Positions 17,177 to 25,615 of a DNA stretch of 62,119 bases are shown piece after piece. This DNA is from Gluconacetobacter tumulisoli. Its GTDB lineage: Bacteria; Pseudomonadota; Alphaproteobacteria; Acetobacterales; Acetobacteraceae. The stretch is from the NCBI RefSeq assembly GCF_014174155.1, contig NZ_JABEQM010000017.1, positions 1-62,119 on the forward strand, read 5' to 3'. Made by a program: the position numbers and the translations under genes. The first letter of the stretch is position 1. Each line of letters begins with the position of its first letter. The notes under the pieces were generated by a model. It was not told the DNA's origin and did no database searches. It was given only the letters and a program-made list of their open reading frames with translations.

Positions 17177-19270
17177 TCAATTTGACGATGTCCGTGCCAC
17201 CACGATCCTGAATCCATTGCCGCGCCAGAATCCGTTCGGCTCGAGACTGCCGCGATAGGTGCAGCAGGCTTTCATCTTGCCGCTGGAGAAACATCCGCCG
17301 CGCAACACCCTGCGCACTGTGACATCGGCGTCGAGCGCTTCACGTCCATCGTCGCGGTAGGGATAGGTGAAGCTTGGATTCGCCATATCCGAGCCCCAGA
17401 GCGTGGTCGTCCACTCCCATATTTGGCCGGCCATATCATCAATGCCAAGCGGCGTACGGCCGCCGGGGCAGATCCCCACCGCGGTCACGACGTTCAGGCC
17501 GAGTTCCGCCGAATTCGACAGGCCCGGTGCCCACGGTCCGGCCCAGGGGTAGCGAACGCTGCCCGGCTGGTCGGGCTGCGCCCCGCGCGCGGCCCATTCC
17601 CACTCCGGTTCCGTCGGCAGACGAACATGCTGGTCGGGCGTAATCCTTCCGCTGGCACGCCACTGCTCGGTCAGCCACGCGCAATAGGCGCAGGCGTCGT
17701 ACCAGGTCAGGTCGGTCGCCGGGGCATTGGAACGTGTAGGCGACGCGGCGTCGGGAGAGGACCATGGCCGCCCGGTGAAAGAGGCGAACGCGCCGTAATC
17801 GGCGTTTGTGACCGGATAGCGCCCGATCAGGAAGGCAGCCACGTCTGCATGATGCACCGGCATCGAGTTGGGGTGGGTGTCCGAGCCGATGACCGCGCGG
17901 CCGGCGGGGATCGCGATCAACTCGCCCAGGTCGCGCGGATCGCCAATCAGCGCGAGGCTCTGCGCCGCGCGATCGCGCAGCGCCAGGGTCGCGTCCCCGC
18001 GTGCGATCATCTCGGCCAGTGCCGCGCGCGCGAACGCCAGCGCATCAGGCGAGGGGTCATAGGTCACGATCATGTCCGCGCCGATCAGGATACCGGTCGC
18101 GAAGGCATCACGCGTCGCGAGCAGGGCGCGGGCGAGTGGTCCGACTTCGCGGCCGTTTGCATGCCAGATTTCCGCAAGCAACGGTATGACTGTGCGCAAG
18201 GCGCGCGGATGTCCGGCGAATGTGCTGACAATCGTCGCAACCTGCGTGCGGGAGAGCGCGTGTGCGGCCAGCGCGGGGATCAGTACCGTACGGGCAAAAG
18301 CGCTGCCCATGACCGGGCCGAGTGAAGCCTCGTTGGATTGGAACGCCGTCTGGTCATCGCAAAGATAAGCAAGGGCCGCGTGCGCCAGCGCGTCGCGCGT
18401 TGCGCCGTCGAACGCCGAGGCAAGCCAGGCGTCGGCCAGAGCAAGCGCGCTGCCCTCAACGGCATGGCCAAGGACGGCGGCGGTCGCGAACAGATCAGGC
18501 CGCCCGCACATCAGGTCCGCATTCGCGACGAGTCCATAGGCCGCCACTGCATTTGCACGCTGTACGCTGTTGAAGTCGATCAGTGTGAATTGGGCGATGG
18601 CATCCGGCACCGGCAGGCTGCGGCAGTAATAATCGTTGCCAAGCAATATCAGGCGCAATGTCGCATGCCGGGCGAGCAGATCGCCCGCCTCCTGCAGTGC
18701 GGCAGAGGGATCCGAAAATTGCTCTATTCCGTCGATGATCAGCAGTACCGTCGGCGGTGCGGGCGCATCAAGTTCCGTATCGAGCCAGGGCGTATGCTCG
18801 TCAATCAGGTCGCTCAGGCTGATGCCGGCGCGTGCCGGGCAGTAGACAGGCCAGGGCACGTCGCCACACCATGACTCTTCCGCGGCCATGCCGAGATCGT
18901 TGCGCGCGACGACACGGCGCAGCTTCGCGAGACCATACTGCGGATCGCCCGTGTGCGCGCCGGCAAGATTGAGCGCAAGATCGAGTGCGAAGCTCGTCTT
19001 GCCTGCGCCCGTGCCGCCGAAGAACAGGCATCCCCGTTCCCGCGTCGCCATTTCCAATGCGGTGAAATGCACCGGCGGACGCGGCGCGTTCGGGTCGGCC
19101 AGCTTGCGCAGGCCTTTGGCCTCCATGTCTTCCTGCGTGTAGCTCACCAGCAGAGGGACGTAGAATGCGCCGATTGCGACAGGCGTGCGCGAACCATCCG
19201 GGAACCAGAGCAGAGGCATCGTGCCGAAACGTTCGATCAGAGATTCGGCCGAGGAGCGCAGGATCGACAT
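17177..19270 (-). CDS. NACHT-like NTPase fused to an FGE/SUMF1 (C-type-lectin-fold) domain
   Basis: A 697-residue two-part protein. Residues about 70-250 form a STAND/NACHT-type P-loop NTPase: Walker A LFFGGTGAGKTSFALDL near residue 87 and Walker B PPTVLLIIDGIEQFSDP near residue 177, followed by a helical stretch. Residues about 457-697 are a formylglycine-generating-enzyme-like domain: RYPVTNADYGAFASFTG, TWYDACAYCAWLTEQW, VRLPTEPEWEWAARG, GIDDMAGQIWEWTTT, VLRGGCF and NGFRIVVA. The two catalytic cysteines of true FGE (spacing CxxxxC four residues after RGG) are not in register here; the strip reads RGGCFSSGKMKACCTYRG. It may therefore bind a ligand rather than modify sulfatases, and no sulfatase gene is nearby. 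It has no signal peptide. It is the last gene of the transporter operon, 9 bp after the VOC gene. Its role is unknown. Confidence 0.8.
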   Translation of the reverse strand: MSILRSSAESLIERFGTMPLLWFPDGSRTPVAIGAFYVPLLVSYTQEDMEAKGLRKLADPNAPRPPVHFTALEMATRERGCLFFGGTGAGKTSFALDLALNLAGAHTGDPQYGLAKLRRVVARNDLGMAAEESWCGDVPWPVYCPARAGISLSDLIDEHTPWLDTELDAPAPPTVLLIIDGIEQFSDPSAALQEAGDLLARHATLRLILLGNDYYCRSLPVPDAIAQFTLIDFNSVQRANAVAAYGLVANADLMCGRPDLFATAAVLGHAVEGSALALADAWLASAFDGATRDALAHAALAYLCDDQTAFQSNEASLGPVMGSAFARTVLIPALAAHALSRTQVATIVSTFAGHPRALRTVIPLLAEIWHANGREVGPLARALLATRDAFATGILIGADMIVTYDPSPDALAFARAALAEMIARGDATLALRDRAAQSLALIGDPRDLGELIAIPAGRAVIGSDTHPNSMPVHHADVAAFLIGRYPVTNADYGAFASFTGRPWSSPDAASPTRSNAPATDLTWYDACAYCAWLTEQWRASGRITPDQHVRLPTEPEWEWAARGAQPDQPGSVRYPWAGPWAPGLSNSAELGLNVVTAVGICPGGRTPLGIDDMAGQIWEWTTTLWGSDMANPSFTYPYRDDGREALDADVTVRRVLRGGCFSSGKMKACCTYRGSLEPNGFWRGNGFRIVVARTSSN

Positions 19271-19279
19271 GGCAGGACC

Positions 19280-19666
19280 TCAGGCGCGGAACAGCGCCGC
19301 GACCGCGGGGTCGTGGAATCGCTGAATTTCGATGGCATACCCTTCGGGATCCTCAAAAAAGAAATGCTCACAGAAATTTCCTTTCTGGATCCCGGTCAAT
19401 TTCGCGACGCCGGCGGTCTGCATCCTCGCATGCCATCCCTCGACATCCTGGGCGACGATCGTCAGCAGGACGGCATTGGTCGGCTGGTGGCGCAAATGGC
19501 CGCGATTGCCGTCTACCATGCCGAAATAGCTGCTGTTGCCGATGCGGTAGATGCGCGCGAGTCCCTGATCCAGAACGAGCTCGAAACCGAGCGTGTGCTC
19601 GTAGAACGGGATGACCGATTCGAGCTTGTCATAGTAAAAAAAGGTGATCGAATAATCCTGTTTCAT
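19280..19666 (-). CDS. VOC-superfamily (glyoxalase/bleomycin-resistance fold) protein
   Basis: 128 residues with the beta-alpha-beta-beta-beta repeat of vicinal-oxygen-chelate proteins: ITFFYYDKLESVIPFYEHTL at the start, LGFELVLDQGLARIYRIGNS next, and FFFEDPEGYAIEIQRF at the end with the usual Glu metal ligand. The frame is open upstream, but the ATG at 19666 is used because it overlaps the stop of the binding-protein gene by 4 bp (ATGA), the junction style of this operon. VOC proteins are metal-dependent lyases, isomerases, dioxygenases or binding proteins. Which of these applies cannot be decided, but operon membership ties it to the imported substrate. Confidence 0.78.
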   Translation of the reverse strand: MKQDYSITFFYYDKLESVIPFYEHTLGFELVLDQGLARIYRIGNSSYFGMVDGNRGHLRHQPTNAVLLTIVAQDVEGWHARMQTAGVAKLTGIQKGNFCEHFFFEDPEGYAIEIQRFHDPAVAALFRA

Positions 19667-21075
19667 GTCCTGTGCTCCGGTTCGAGGTGAAGGATGCCCT
19701 TGTGGTCCAGGCCTATGCCGTGAAGGCCCGGGCGCGTGGCCACGAGCGTCTTGGGGTGCGCCAGATACAGCCACGGCGGTGCCTCGCGCAGATGCGCGAG
19801 GCATGCGCCATAGGCCGCTGCGCGCGCCGTGGGGTCGATGGTCTCGTTGGCGCGGGCGATCAACGTCTCGACGGCGTCGTCGTCGAAGCCCTGCCACCAG
19901 ACACCATGGCTTTCACGGCTGATCTTGTCGTTCAGGACACGGAAGGTGCTGTGCGGCGAGGAGTCGAAAATCGCGATATCGCCCATCGCCTTGTTGCCGA
20001 TCTCCCGCGCGTAGCCGGGCCGGTCGGTTGCGGTGTCGATCCGTACGTCCAGCCCGAGGTCTTCGAGTGCACGCTTGATGAATCCTGCGATTTTCGGTGC
20101 GTGTTCGGGCATGAAAGTGGGGGTGCGCAGCACGACCTCACCCGTGAAACCCAGGGGCGCGAGCAATGCGCGCGCGGCGTCCGGATCATATGGAAGCGGT
20201 GTGATGCCTGCCTCGGCGAACCCGTTATGATACGGGCTGACGATCGTGGCGGCCGGGATGGCGAGCCCGTCGTAGATCTCGCGGCACAGGGCGGCGTTGT
20301 CGATCGCAAGGTTCGCCGCGAGACGCGCCTCGGCCGAGCGAAAAAGCCCCCTGGAGCAATTGAGGTAGGCCATGACCGACAGGCAATGGGTGGCGCCGAG
20401 CCACTGCACGTCGGGTGTGAGGTCGGAAACGTCTTCGAGGCAGTCCATCTGGCATGCCAGGTCGATGCGTCCGGTGCGCAGGCGTTCAAGCCGATCTTCC
20501 GCCTTCGGGACGGCGAAGAAGGTCAGTTCCGGTTCGGTGCCGACCACAGCCGGGTGCAGCGTGGCGGACACGCCTGGCGTGAATTGAGTCACGCGGTAGC
20601 GGCCGGTGCCGATGACCGCACGCGCGTGGGCGTCCTGGCGCGACAGGTAGAATTCCGTGAAGATCTCGGGCAGGTCGCCCATCGGGCGTGCGGTGGTCAC
20701 ACGCAGCGTATCATCGGAGAGTGCGTCGAAATGAACGTCGGCGAAATAGCGTGCGTAGGACCATTTCATGCCGAACATATCGACCGATGTGCAGATCGCA
20801 TCGATAAAGGCGACCACGTCCATGGCCGTGCAGCGATGGCCGTCGTGAAAGACGGCATCGGGACGCAGATGGAAATGCCAGACGGTCCCCTGTGCGTCGC
20901 ATTCCCATCGCGCGAACAGAGCCGGGAAGATCCGGCCATCGCGCCACATGCACAACGGTTCCATGACCAGCGCCTTCAGCGTCAGGATGCTGCGGTCATC
21001 GGTCACACGATTGGCCGGGAAGAAGTCGACTTTTTCCTGCGCGATGGTCAGGGCCGGCGGGCTGGCGGTCGTCAT
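19663..21075 (-). CDS. Family 5 ABC solute-binding protein lacking an export signal
   Basis: 470 residues of the SBP_bac_5 (DppA/OppA/NikA) fold: ILTLKALVMEPLCMW, WHFHLRPDAVFHDGHRC, GTGRYRVTQF, RLAANLAIDNAALCREIYDG and PYHNGFAEAGITPLPYDPD. The true start is the ATG at 21075, which overlaps the upstream permease stop by 4 bp; a longer open frame to 21861 is the permease in another phase. The N-terminus (MTTASPPALTIAQEKVDFFP) has no signal peptide, no lipobox and no twin arginine. That is odd for a periplasmic binding protein. It could act in the cytoplasm as a sensor or sequestering protein, or be exported in another way. A second binding protein with a Tat-like signal is encoded in the same operon. 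Confidence 0.82.
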   Translation of the reverse strand: MTTASPPALTIAQEKVDFFPANRVTDDRSILTLKALVMEPLCMWRDGRIFPALFARWECDAQGTVWHFHLRPDAVFHDGHRCTAMDVVAFIDAICTSVDMFGMKWSYARYFADVHFDALSDDTLRVTTARPMGDLPEIFTEFYLSRQDAHARAVIGTGRYRVTQFTPGVSATLHPAVVGTEPELTFFAVPKAEDRLERLRTGRIDLACQMDCLEDVSDLTPDVQWLGATHCLSVMAYLNCSRGLFRSAEARLAANLAIDNAALCREIYDGLAIPAATIVSPYHNGFAEAGITPLPYDPDAARALLAPLGFTGEVVLRTPTFMPEHAPKIAGFIKRALEDLGLDVRIDTATDRPGYAREIGNKAMGDIAIFDSSPHSTFRVLNDKISRESHGVWWQGFDDDAVETLIARANETIDPTARAAAYGACLAHLREAPPWLYLAHPKTLVATRPGLHGIGLDHKGILHLEPEHRT

Positions 21076-21926
21076 TGTCCGGAGCGCCCTTTCGCGGTCT
21101 GTCGTCTTGGATTGAGATAGTCGGCGATCGCATCGGCGATCAGGTTGAAGGACAGCACGGTCAGCATGATCGACCCGCCAGCGCTGATCAGCACCCAGGG
21201 CGCCACACGCACGTAGTCGAGGTTGGCGGCGATATCGGCGCCCCACTCCGCCGTTGGCGGCTGTGCGCCAAGACCCAGGAACCCGAGGCTTGCCACCTGC
21301 AGGATCGCTGTTCCGACCGACAGGGCGCCCAGCGTCAACAGCGGTGCAATCCCGTTGCGCAGGACATGGCGCGTCATGATTCGCAGGCCCGGCACGCCGA
21401 TCACCCGTGCGGCTTCGACATAGAGGGTGCCGGCGATGCGTTGGGCCTGGCTGCGGGCGAGCCGCGCGAATTGCGGTGTCATGGTGATCGAGATCGCGAG
21501 CATGGCGTCCAGCAGCCCCGGACCGAGTGCCGCGGCCAGTGCGATCGCAAGCACGAGCGCCGGAAAGCTGAGGACCGCATCGACCAGGCGCATCGCGACA
21601 GCGTCGAACAGACCACCATAGAACCCCGCGAATGTGCCAAGCGTGACGCCGGCGACGAACGCGATCCCGACCACGCCCACACCGATGGCCAATGTGTGTC
21701 GCCCGCCGTACAGCGTGCGGGCGAGGACATCGCGACCGAAAAGGTCGGTGCCGAATGGATGCGTCAGCGACGGCGCGCGCAGCATGCGCGTCACGTCCAG
21801 CGCGGTTGGTGTATGGCCTGCGAACAGGGGCGCTGCACCGACCAGCACGACCATCGTACACAGGATCGCCAGTCCGAACCGGCCGCCGCGATGACGGAGC
21901 ATATGCCGCAGCAAGGGATTGTTCAT
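21072..21926 (-). CDS. Peptide-type ABC transporter permease (DppC/OppC-like)
   Basis: 284 residues with about six membrane helices. The start RFGLAILCTMVVLVGAAPLF and the block LTHPFGTDLFGRDVLARTLYGGRHTL are characteristic of DppC/OppC/NikC permeases. The EAA loop is ARVIGVPGLRIMTRHVLRNG near residue 165, the surface that touches the ATPase subunits. It pairs with the DppB-like permease, whose stop lies 10 bp upstream of this start. It overlaps the following binding-protein gene by 4 bp. It forms half of the inner-membrane channel; the two ATPases are in the separate unit at 29.1-31.1 kb. Confidence 0.88.
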   Translation of the reverse strand: MNNPLLRHMLRHRGGRFGLAILCTMVVLVGAAPLFAGHTPTALDVTRMLRAPSLTHPFGTDLFGRDVLARTLYGGRHTLAIGVGVVGIAFVAGVTLGTFAGFYGGLFDAVAMRLVDAVLSFPALVLAIALAAALGPGLLDAMLAISITMTPQFARLARSQAQRIAGTLYVEAARVIGVPGLRIMTRHVLRNGIAPLLTLGALSVGTAILQVASLGFLGLGAQPPTAEWGADIAANLDYVRVAPWVLISAGGSIMLTVLSFNLIADAIADYLNPRRQTAKGRSGQ

Positions 21927-21936
21927 GACAGGCGCC

Positions 21937-22953
21937 TCATCCCCGACCCCGGTCCTGACGGAGCCGCGGGTCGAGCGCGACGCTCAGCAGGTCCGCCGCC
22001 AGCGACATCAGCATGAACATCAGCGCAAAAACCAGGGTCGTGCTCTGGATCACCGGATAGTCGCGGGCGCGGATGGCTTCGAACATGTAGCGCCCGACGC
22101 CCGGCCAGGAAAAAACCGTCTCGGTCAGGATCGCGCCGCCCAGCATGTCGCCGAACTGCACGCCCAGGACCATGATCGACGGGCCGATGGCGTTGGGAAG
22201 CGCATGCTTCAGCAGGATCGCGCGCTCGGTCAGGCCTTTCGCGCGCGCGGTGCGGACGTAATCCTCGGACAGCGTGTCGATCATCGTATTGCGCAGGAAC
22301 CGCCCCAGCGTGGCGGCCAGAAACGCCGCCAGCACGGTCGCAGGCAGCAGGATATGCGCCGCAAGATCGCCGAACGTCGTCAGGTGGAATGTCAGAAGGC
22401 TTCTTGTCAGCGCGAAGCCGCCCTGCTCCTCGCCGACAGCAAAGGCGCTGTTTCGACCGGCGACCGGCAGCACGCCCAGCCACGCGCTGAACACATATTG
22501 CAGCCCGAACGCCAGCAGAAACGCCGGGATCGACACCCCGCACAGAGAGAGGAACTGCAGCGTGCGATCGACGGGGCCGCCGGGCCTGCGCGCGGCCAGG
22601 ATGCCTGCGGGAATGCCGCCCAGCAGCGCCAGCGCGAAGGCGGCGAACGCCAGTTCGATCGTGGCCGGCAGGCGCGCGGCCAGTTCGCTCGCGACCGTGC
22701 GGCCCGTCTTGATCGACGCGCCGAGATCCCCCCGTGCAAGGCCCCCGACATAGTCGATGAACTGCTGCAGGGCGGGTCGGTCGAGCCGCAGTTCGTGGCG
22801 GAGAGCGTCGATCTGGGCGGTTGTCGCGCCCGGGCCCAGCAGCGTTTCGGCGGGGTCGCCCGGGATCATGCGTGTCAGGCCGAAGACGATGACCAGAACG
22901 AGTGCCAGGACCGGCAGCATCGCGATCAGGCGCCGCAGCGCATAGGCGATCAT
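21937..22953 (-). CDS. Peptide-type ABC transporter permease (DppB/OppB-like)
   Basis: 338 residues. The opening MIAYALRRLIAMLPVLALVL and FGLTRMIPGDPAETLLGPGA is the classic DppB/OppB N-terminus. The EAA loop reads EDYVRTARAKGLTERAILLK near residue 230, followed by HALPNAIGPSIMVLGVQFGD, and the end LLSVALDPRLR is also family-typical. It starts with a 4-bp ATGA overlap on the stop of the Tat-type binding protein, so the two are translated together. With the DppC-like subunit it builds the transmembrane pore for a small peptide, ureide or amino-acid derivative. Confidence 0.9.
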   Translation of the reverse strand: MIAYALRRLIAMLPVLALVLVIVFGLTRMIPGDPAETLLGPGATTAQIDALRHELRLDRPALQQFIDYVGGLARGDLGASIKTGRTVASELAARLPATIELAFAAFALALLGGIPAGILAARRPGGPVDRTLQFLSLCGVSIPAFLLAFGLQYVFSAWLGVLPVAGRNSAFAVGEEQGGFALTRSLLTFHLTTFGDLAAHILLPATVLAAFLAATLGRFLRNTMIDTLSEDYVRTARAKGLTERAILLKHALPNAIGPSIMVLGVQFGDMLGGAILTETVFSWPGVGRYMFEAIRARDYPVIQSTTLVFALMFMLMSLAADLLSVALDPRLRQDRGRG

Positions 22954-24545
22954 GGATACGCCCGTGTCTTGGACACGCTCCAGTATTCGTTCAGTGGTGG
23001 GGTCGACTTGACCACAAGTCCCTGGACCTCCTTGCGGGCGAAGACGATGACCTTGTTGGTGAACAGGTACACCGCCGGGACGCGCGCCATCAGGCGCGCC
23101 TGGATCTGGCCATACAGGGTCTTGCGCCGCGTCGGGTCGATTTCGGTCTGCGCCTGCAGGATCAAGCCGTCGAGCGCCGTATCGGGCGGCATGCGAAACG
23201 TCATGGCGGTCTCGGCCAGTCCGGAGAGATAGCCGATGGTGATATGCGCGTCCGGATCATTGTACCACGGTTCGCGTCCGTCGAGGGCGGCCTCGAAACG
23301 ACCGGCGACGTGCAGGGCGCGCAGACTTGGAAATTCCATCTGCTCGATGCGCGCGTCGATCCCCACGGCGGCGAGGCTGGCCTGCAGGAACGTCGCGACC
23401 GCCGCCCAGAATGTGCCCTCGAATGTATAAAGCGAGATCTGGAGCGCGCCGGGCGCGTAGCCGGCCGCCGCGAGCAGCGCGCGCGACTGCTGCGGGTCGT
23501 AGTGGGGCGCCAGGGACCGCATGGCCGGATCGAACGCCCAGTTGGTGGTCGGCAGCGGCCCATAGGCCCGGTCGACCGTGCCCGCGAGCACGCCATCGAC
23601 CAGCCCGTCATAATCGACGGCGTGGGCGATGGCCTTGCGCACGCGCAGATCGGTGACGGGCCCCCCGGTTGCGCGGTTGTTGAACTCCAGTTGCCGCATG
23701 ATCTGGCTGGAGATCTCGATGACCTGAATCTCGGGATTGCGCCGGAACGAGTCGATGTCGGCCATGGGTAGCGACGTCAGCTGCGCATGCTGCTGGCAGA
23801 TGTCGATCTCGCCGCGCTCCAGTTCCAGCCTGCGCGTCGATGCGTCGGCAATGACGCGGTAGACAAGAAATTCCAGCGTCGATGGCCCGCGGAAATAGGA
23901 CGGATTGCGCACAAGCGTCAGGCCGACATCGGGCGTGTAGCTTTGCAGGCGAAAGGCCCCTGTTCCGACCGGGTGGCTGGCGAAATCCGGGCCGAGGCGG
24001 CGGACGGCGGTTGGACTGACGATGCCGCTCTGTGGCTGTGCCAGCAGGGACAGGAAGAACGGAACCGGGCGCAGGAGCACGATGTCGAGCGTCAACCGGC
24101 CCGTGACCTCGAAGCGTTCGACGGCATCGAGGCTGGCGCGCATGTACGGGTTGAGCCTGCGCGTGCGCTCGAGCGAGAAGCGCACGGCCTCGGCGTCACA
24201 CGGCGTGTCGTCGTGGAACGTGAGTCCCTCGCGCAGGGTGAAGGAATAGCGTCGGCCGTCGTCGCCGACGCGCCAGCTTTCGGCCAGACGACCTTGCGGT
24301 TCGGCGTCGCTGTCGCGCGCCCAGGACACCAGCGGGTCGAAGATATTGACGATGATCTCGCTGCCGATGGGCTCTGCCCGGTTCGCCGCGGGTTCCAGCC
24401 CCACGGGGTCGGACCCGATCGCGACGACCAGCACCTTTTCCCGGTCGATGGGGGCCGCGGCACGGCCGGGACGCAAGCGGCCGACGGCGAGGCCGGCACC
24501 GGCGAGACCGGCCAGAAGCAGGTCGCGACGGTCAGCGCAGAGCAT
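22950..24545 (-). CDS. Family 5 ABC solute-binding protein with Tat-like signal
   Basis: About 531 residues. The N-terminus has a twin-arginine motif and hydrophobic run (DRRDLLLAGLAGAGLAVG), so the protein is probably exported folded to the periplasm. The body is a family 5 binding protein: EPIGSEIIVNIFDPLVSW, RRYSFTLREGLTFHDDTPCD, GTGAFRLQSYTPDVGLTLVR and RVRKAIAHAVDYDGLVDGVL. I prefer the ATG at 24545 (AGG upstream) because the alternative ATG at 24602, which overlaps the previous stop by 4 bp, lies inside an AT-rich palindrome that is probably an operator. It captures the substrate and feeds it to the DppB/DppC-like channel encoded next. Confidence 0.85.
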   Translation of the reverse strand: MLCADRRDLLLAGLAGAGLAVGRLRPGRAAAPIDREKVLVVAIGSDPVGLEPAANRAEPIGSEIIVNIFDPLVSWARDSDAEPQGRLAESWRVGDDGRRYSFTLREGLTFHDDTPCDAEAVRFSLERTRRLNPYMRASLDAVERFEVTGRLTLDIVLLRPVPFFLSLLAQPQSGIVSPTAVRRLGPDFASHPVGTGAFRLQSYTPDVGLTLVRNPSYFRGPSTLEFLVYRVIADASTRRLELERGEIDICQQHAQLTSLPMADIDSFRRNPEIQVIEISSQIMRQLEFNNRATGGPVTDLRVRKAIAHAVDYDGLVDGVLAGTVDRAYGPLPTTNWAFDPAMRSLAPHYDPQQSRALLAAAGYAPGALQISLYTFEGTFWAAVATFLQASLAAVGIDARIEQMEFPSLRALHVAGRFEAALDGREPWYNDPDAHITIGYLSGLAETAMTFRMPPDTALDGLILQAQTEIDPTRRKTLYGQIQARLMARVPAVYLFTNKVIVFARKEVQGLVVKSTPPLNEYWSVSKTRAYP

Positions 24546-24598
24546 GGCGGGGACCTGGCATTGATGCTCCGGACATGGCGGCGCAGCAGCGCTCGGTC

Positions 24599-25609
24599 TC
24601 ATAATATCTTACGTGATATATTATTGGGAGCGGCGCAGTCAATTTTCCCATCTCGGATTGGGGCCGGGACAATATGGGCCGGGGTCCGCCCGGCAAGGCA
24701 ATCGATGACCTGTTCGGCGCACTGGCAGGCGGTGGCGCTGAGCGCCTCTTCGGTCGTGCCGCCGATGTGTGGGGTCAGCAGGGTGCGTGGCATCGTGCGT
24801 ACCGGATCGTCCTGCGCCGGGGGTTCGGTCGTGAAGACATCCAGCGCGGCAGCCATGACGCGCCGGTCTTCAAGAGCACGGCGCAGTGCGTCATTGTCGA
24901 CCAGCGCCCCGCGTCCGGTGTTGATCAGCAGGGCGCCTGGCTTGATCGCATGCAGTGCGGCGTCGTCGATCATGCCCTGCGTGTCGGGCCGGAGCGGACG
25001 ATGAAGCGAGACCACATCCGATGCCGCCAGAAGCGCATGCAGCGACGATGCGCGGGTTACGGGATACTGCGCCAGCAGTGCGTCGGGCGCGCCGGGCGAC
25101 CAGGCGGCCACATGCATGCCGAAACCGTCACGGGCGATCCGGGCGACCTGCTGCGCGATCGCGCCGAAGCCGACCAGGCCCAGGCACCTGCCGTGCAACT
25201 GGACCATCTCGGGACTGTAGCGAAAATCCCAGTTTCCGTCGCGTACGGCGCTGTCCGCCTCCGGGATGCGCCGTGCAAGCGCAAGCATGAGCCCGATCGT
25301 GTATTCCGCGACCGACCGGGCGTTGGTGCCGGGGGTATTGGTGACGATGACGGAACGTGCCCGGGCCTGATCGAAATCGATGCGGTTCACGCCCGCCCCG
25401 TGGCTGGCGATGATGCGCAGCGCGCCCGCTGCCGCGATGGCGTGGGCGTCCATCCCCGCATCGCGCGTGATGACCGCGCATGCGCTGCCGATTTCCCGCG
25501 CGACCACATTCATCGCGGGAGACGAGGCAAAGCGTACCGGAATGCCGGCGGCTTCAAGACGTGCCACCCCGTCGGGATGGATGGGCTGGACGATGAAGCA
25601 GCCGGTCAT
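24599..25609 (-). CDS. D-2-hydroxyacid dehydrogenase (NAD-dependent)
   Basis: 336 residues of the D-isomer 2-hydroxyacid dehydrogenase family. The Rossmann strip is CLGLVGFGAIAQQVARIARD near residue 145. The catalytic set is Arg in LLINTGRGALVDNDALR, Glu in DVFTTEPP, and His in LLTPHIGGTTEEAL near residue 290. HRPLRPDTQGMIDD is also conserved. It reversibly reduces 2-ketoacids with NAD(P)H. In this operon, with a C-S lyase and a mercaptopyruvate-type sulfurtransferase, a candidate substrate is 3-mercaptopyruvate or mercaptolactate, but hydroxypyruvate or glyoxylate fits equally well. The gene follows the CapA-family gene by 6 bp. Its last codons contain the palindrome at 24601-24624. Confidence 0.85.
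   Translation of the reverse strand: MTGCFIVQPIHPDGVARLEAAGIPVRFASSPAMNVVAREIGSACAVITRDAGMDAHAIAAAGALRIIASHGAGVNRIDFDQARARSVIVTNTPGTNARSVAEYTIGLMLALARRIPEADSAVRDGNWDFRYSPEMVQLHGRCLGLVGFGAIAQQVARIARDGFGMHVAAWSPGAPDALLAQYPVTRASSLHALLAASDVVSLHRPLRPDTQGMIDDAALHAIKPGALLINTGRGALVDNDALRRALEDRRVMAAALDVFTTEPPAQDDPVRTMPRTLLTPHIGGTTEEALSATACQCAEQVIDCLAGRTPAHIVPAPIRDGKIDCAAPNNISRKIL
24601..24624. promoter_or_regulatory. AT-rich palindrome, candidate GntR operator/promoter
   Basis: A 24-bp imperfect palindrome with 10 of 12 symmetric pairs; the arms are ATAATAT and ATATTAT around a TTACGTGA centre. It covers the last codons of the hydroxyacid dehydrogenase and the possible upstream ATG of the binding protein. 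It is strikingly AT-rich for this genome. It shares TGATATATTA with the element at 35358 and ATATTA with the operator at 28979, which suggests a common regulator and a separate promoter for the transporter genes. Confidence 0.45.
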
Positions 25610-25615
25610 GGGGCG

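Noticed and set aside
21076-21861. Upstream extension of the leaderless binding protein that would add 262 residues.
   Set aside because: The extension is the DppC-like permease in another phase, and the first homologous residues follow the ATG at 21075.
17177-24602. The NACHT-FGE gene with neighbours considered as an antiphage defence island or diversity-generating retroelement.
   Set aside because: No reverse transcriptase, template repeat, nuclease or other defence gene is present, and the operon partners are transport and catabolic genes.
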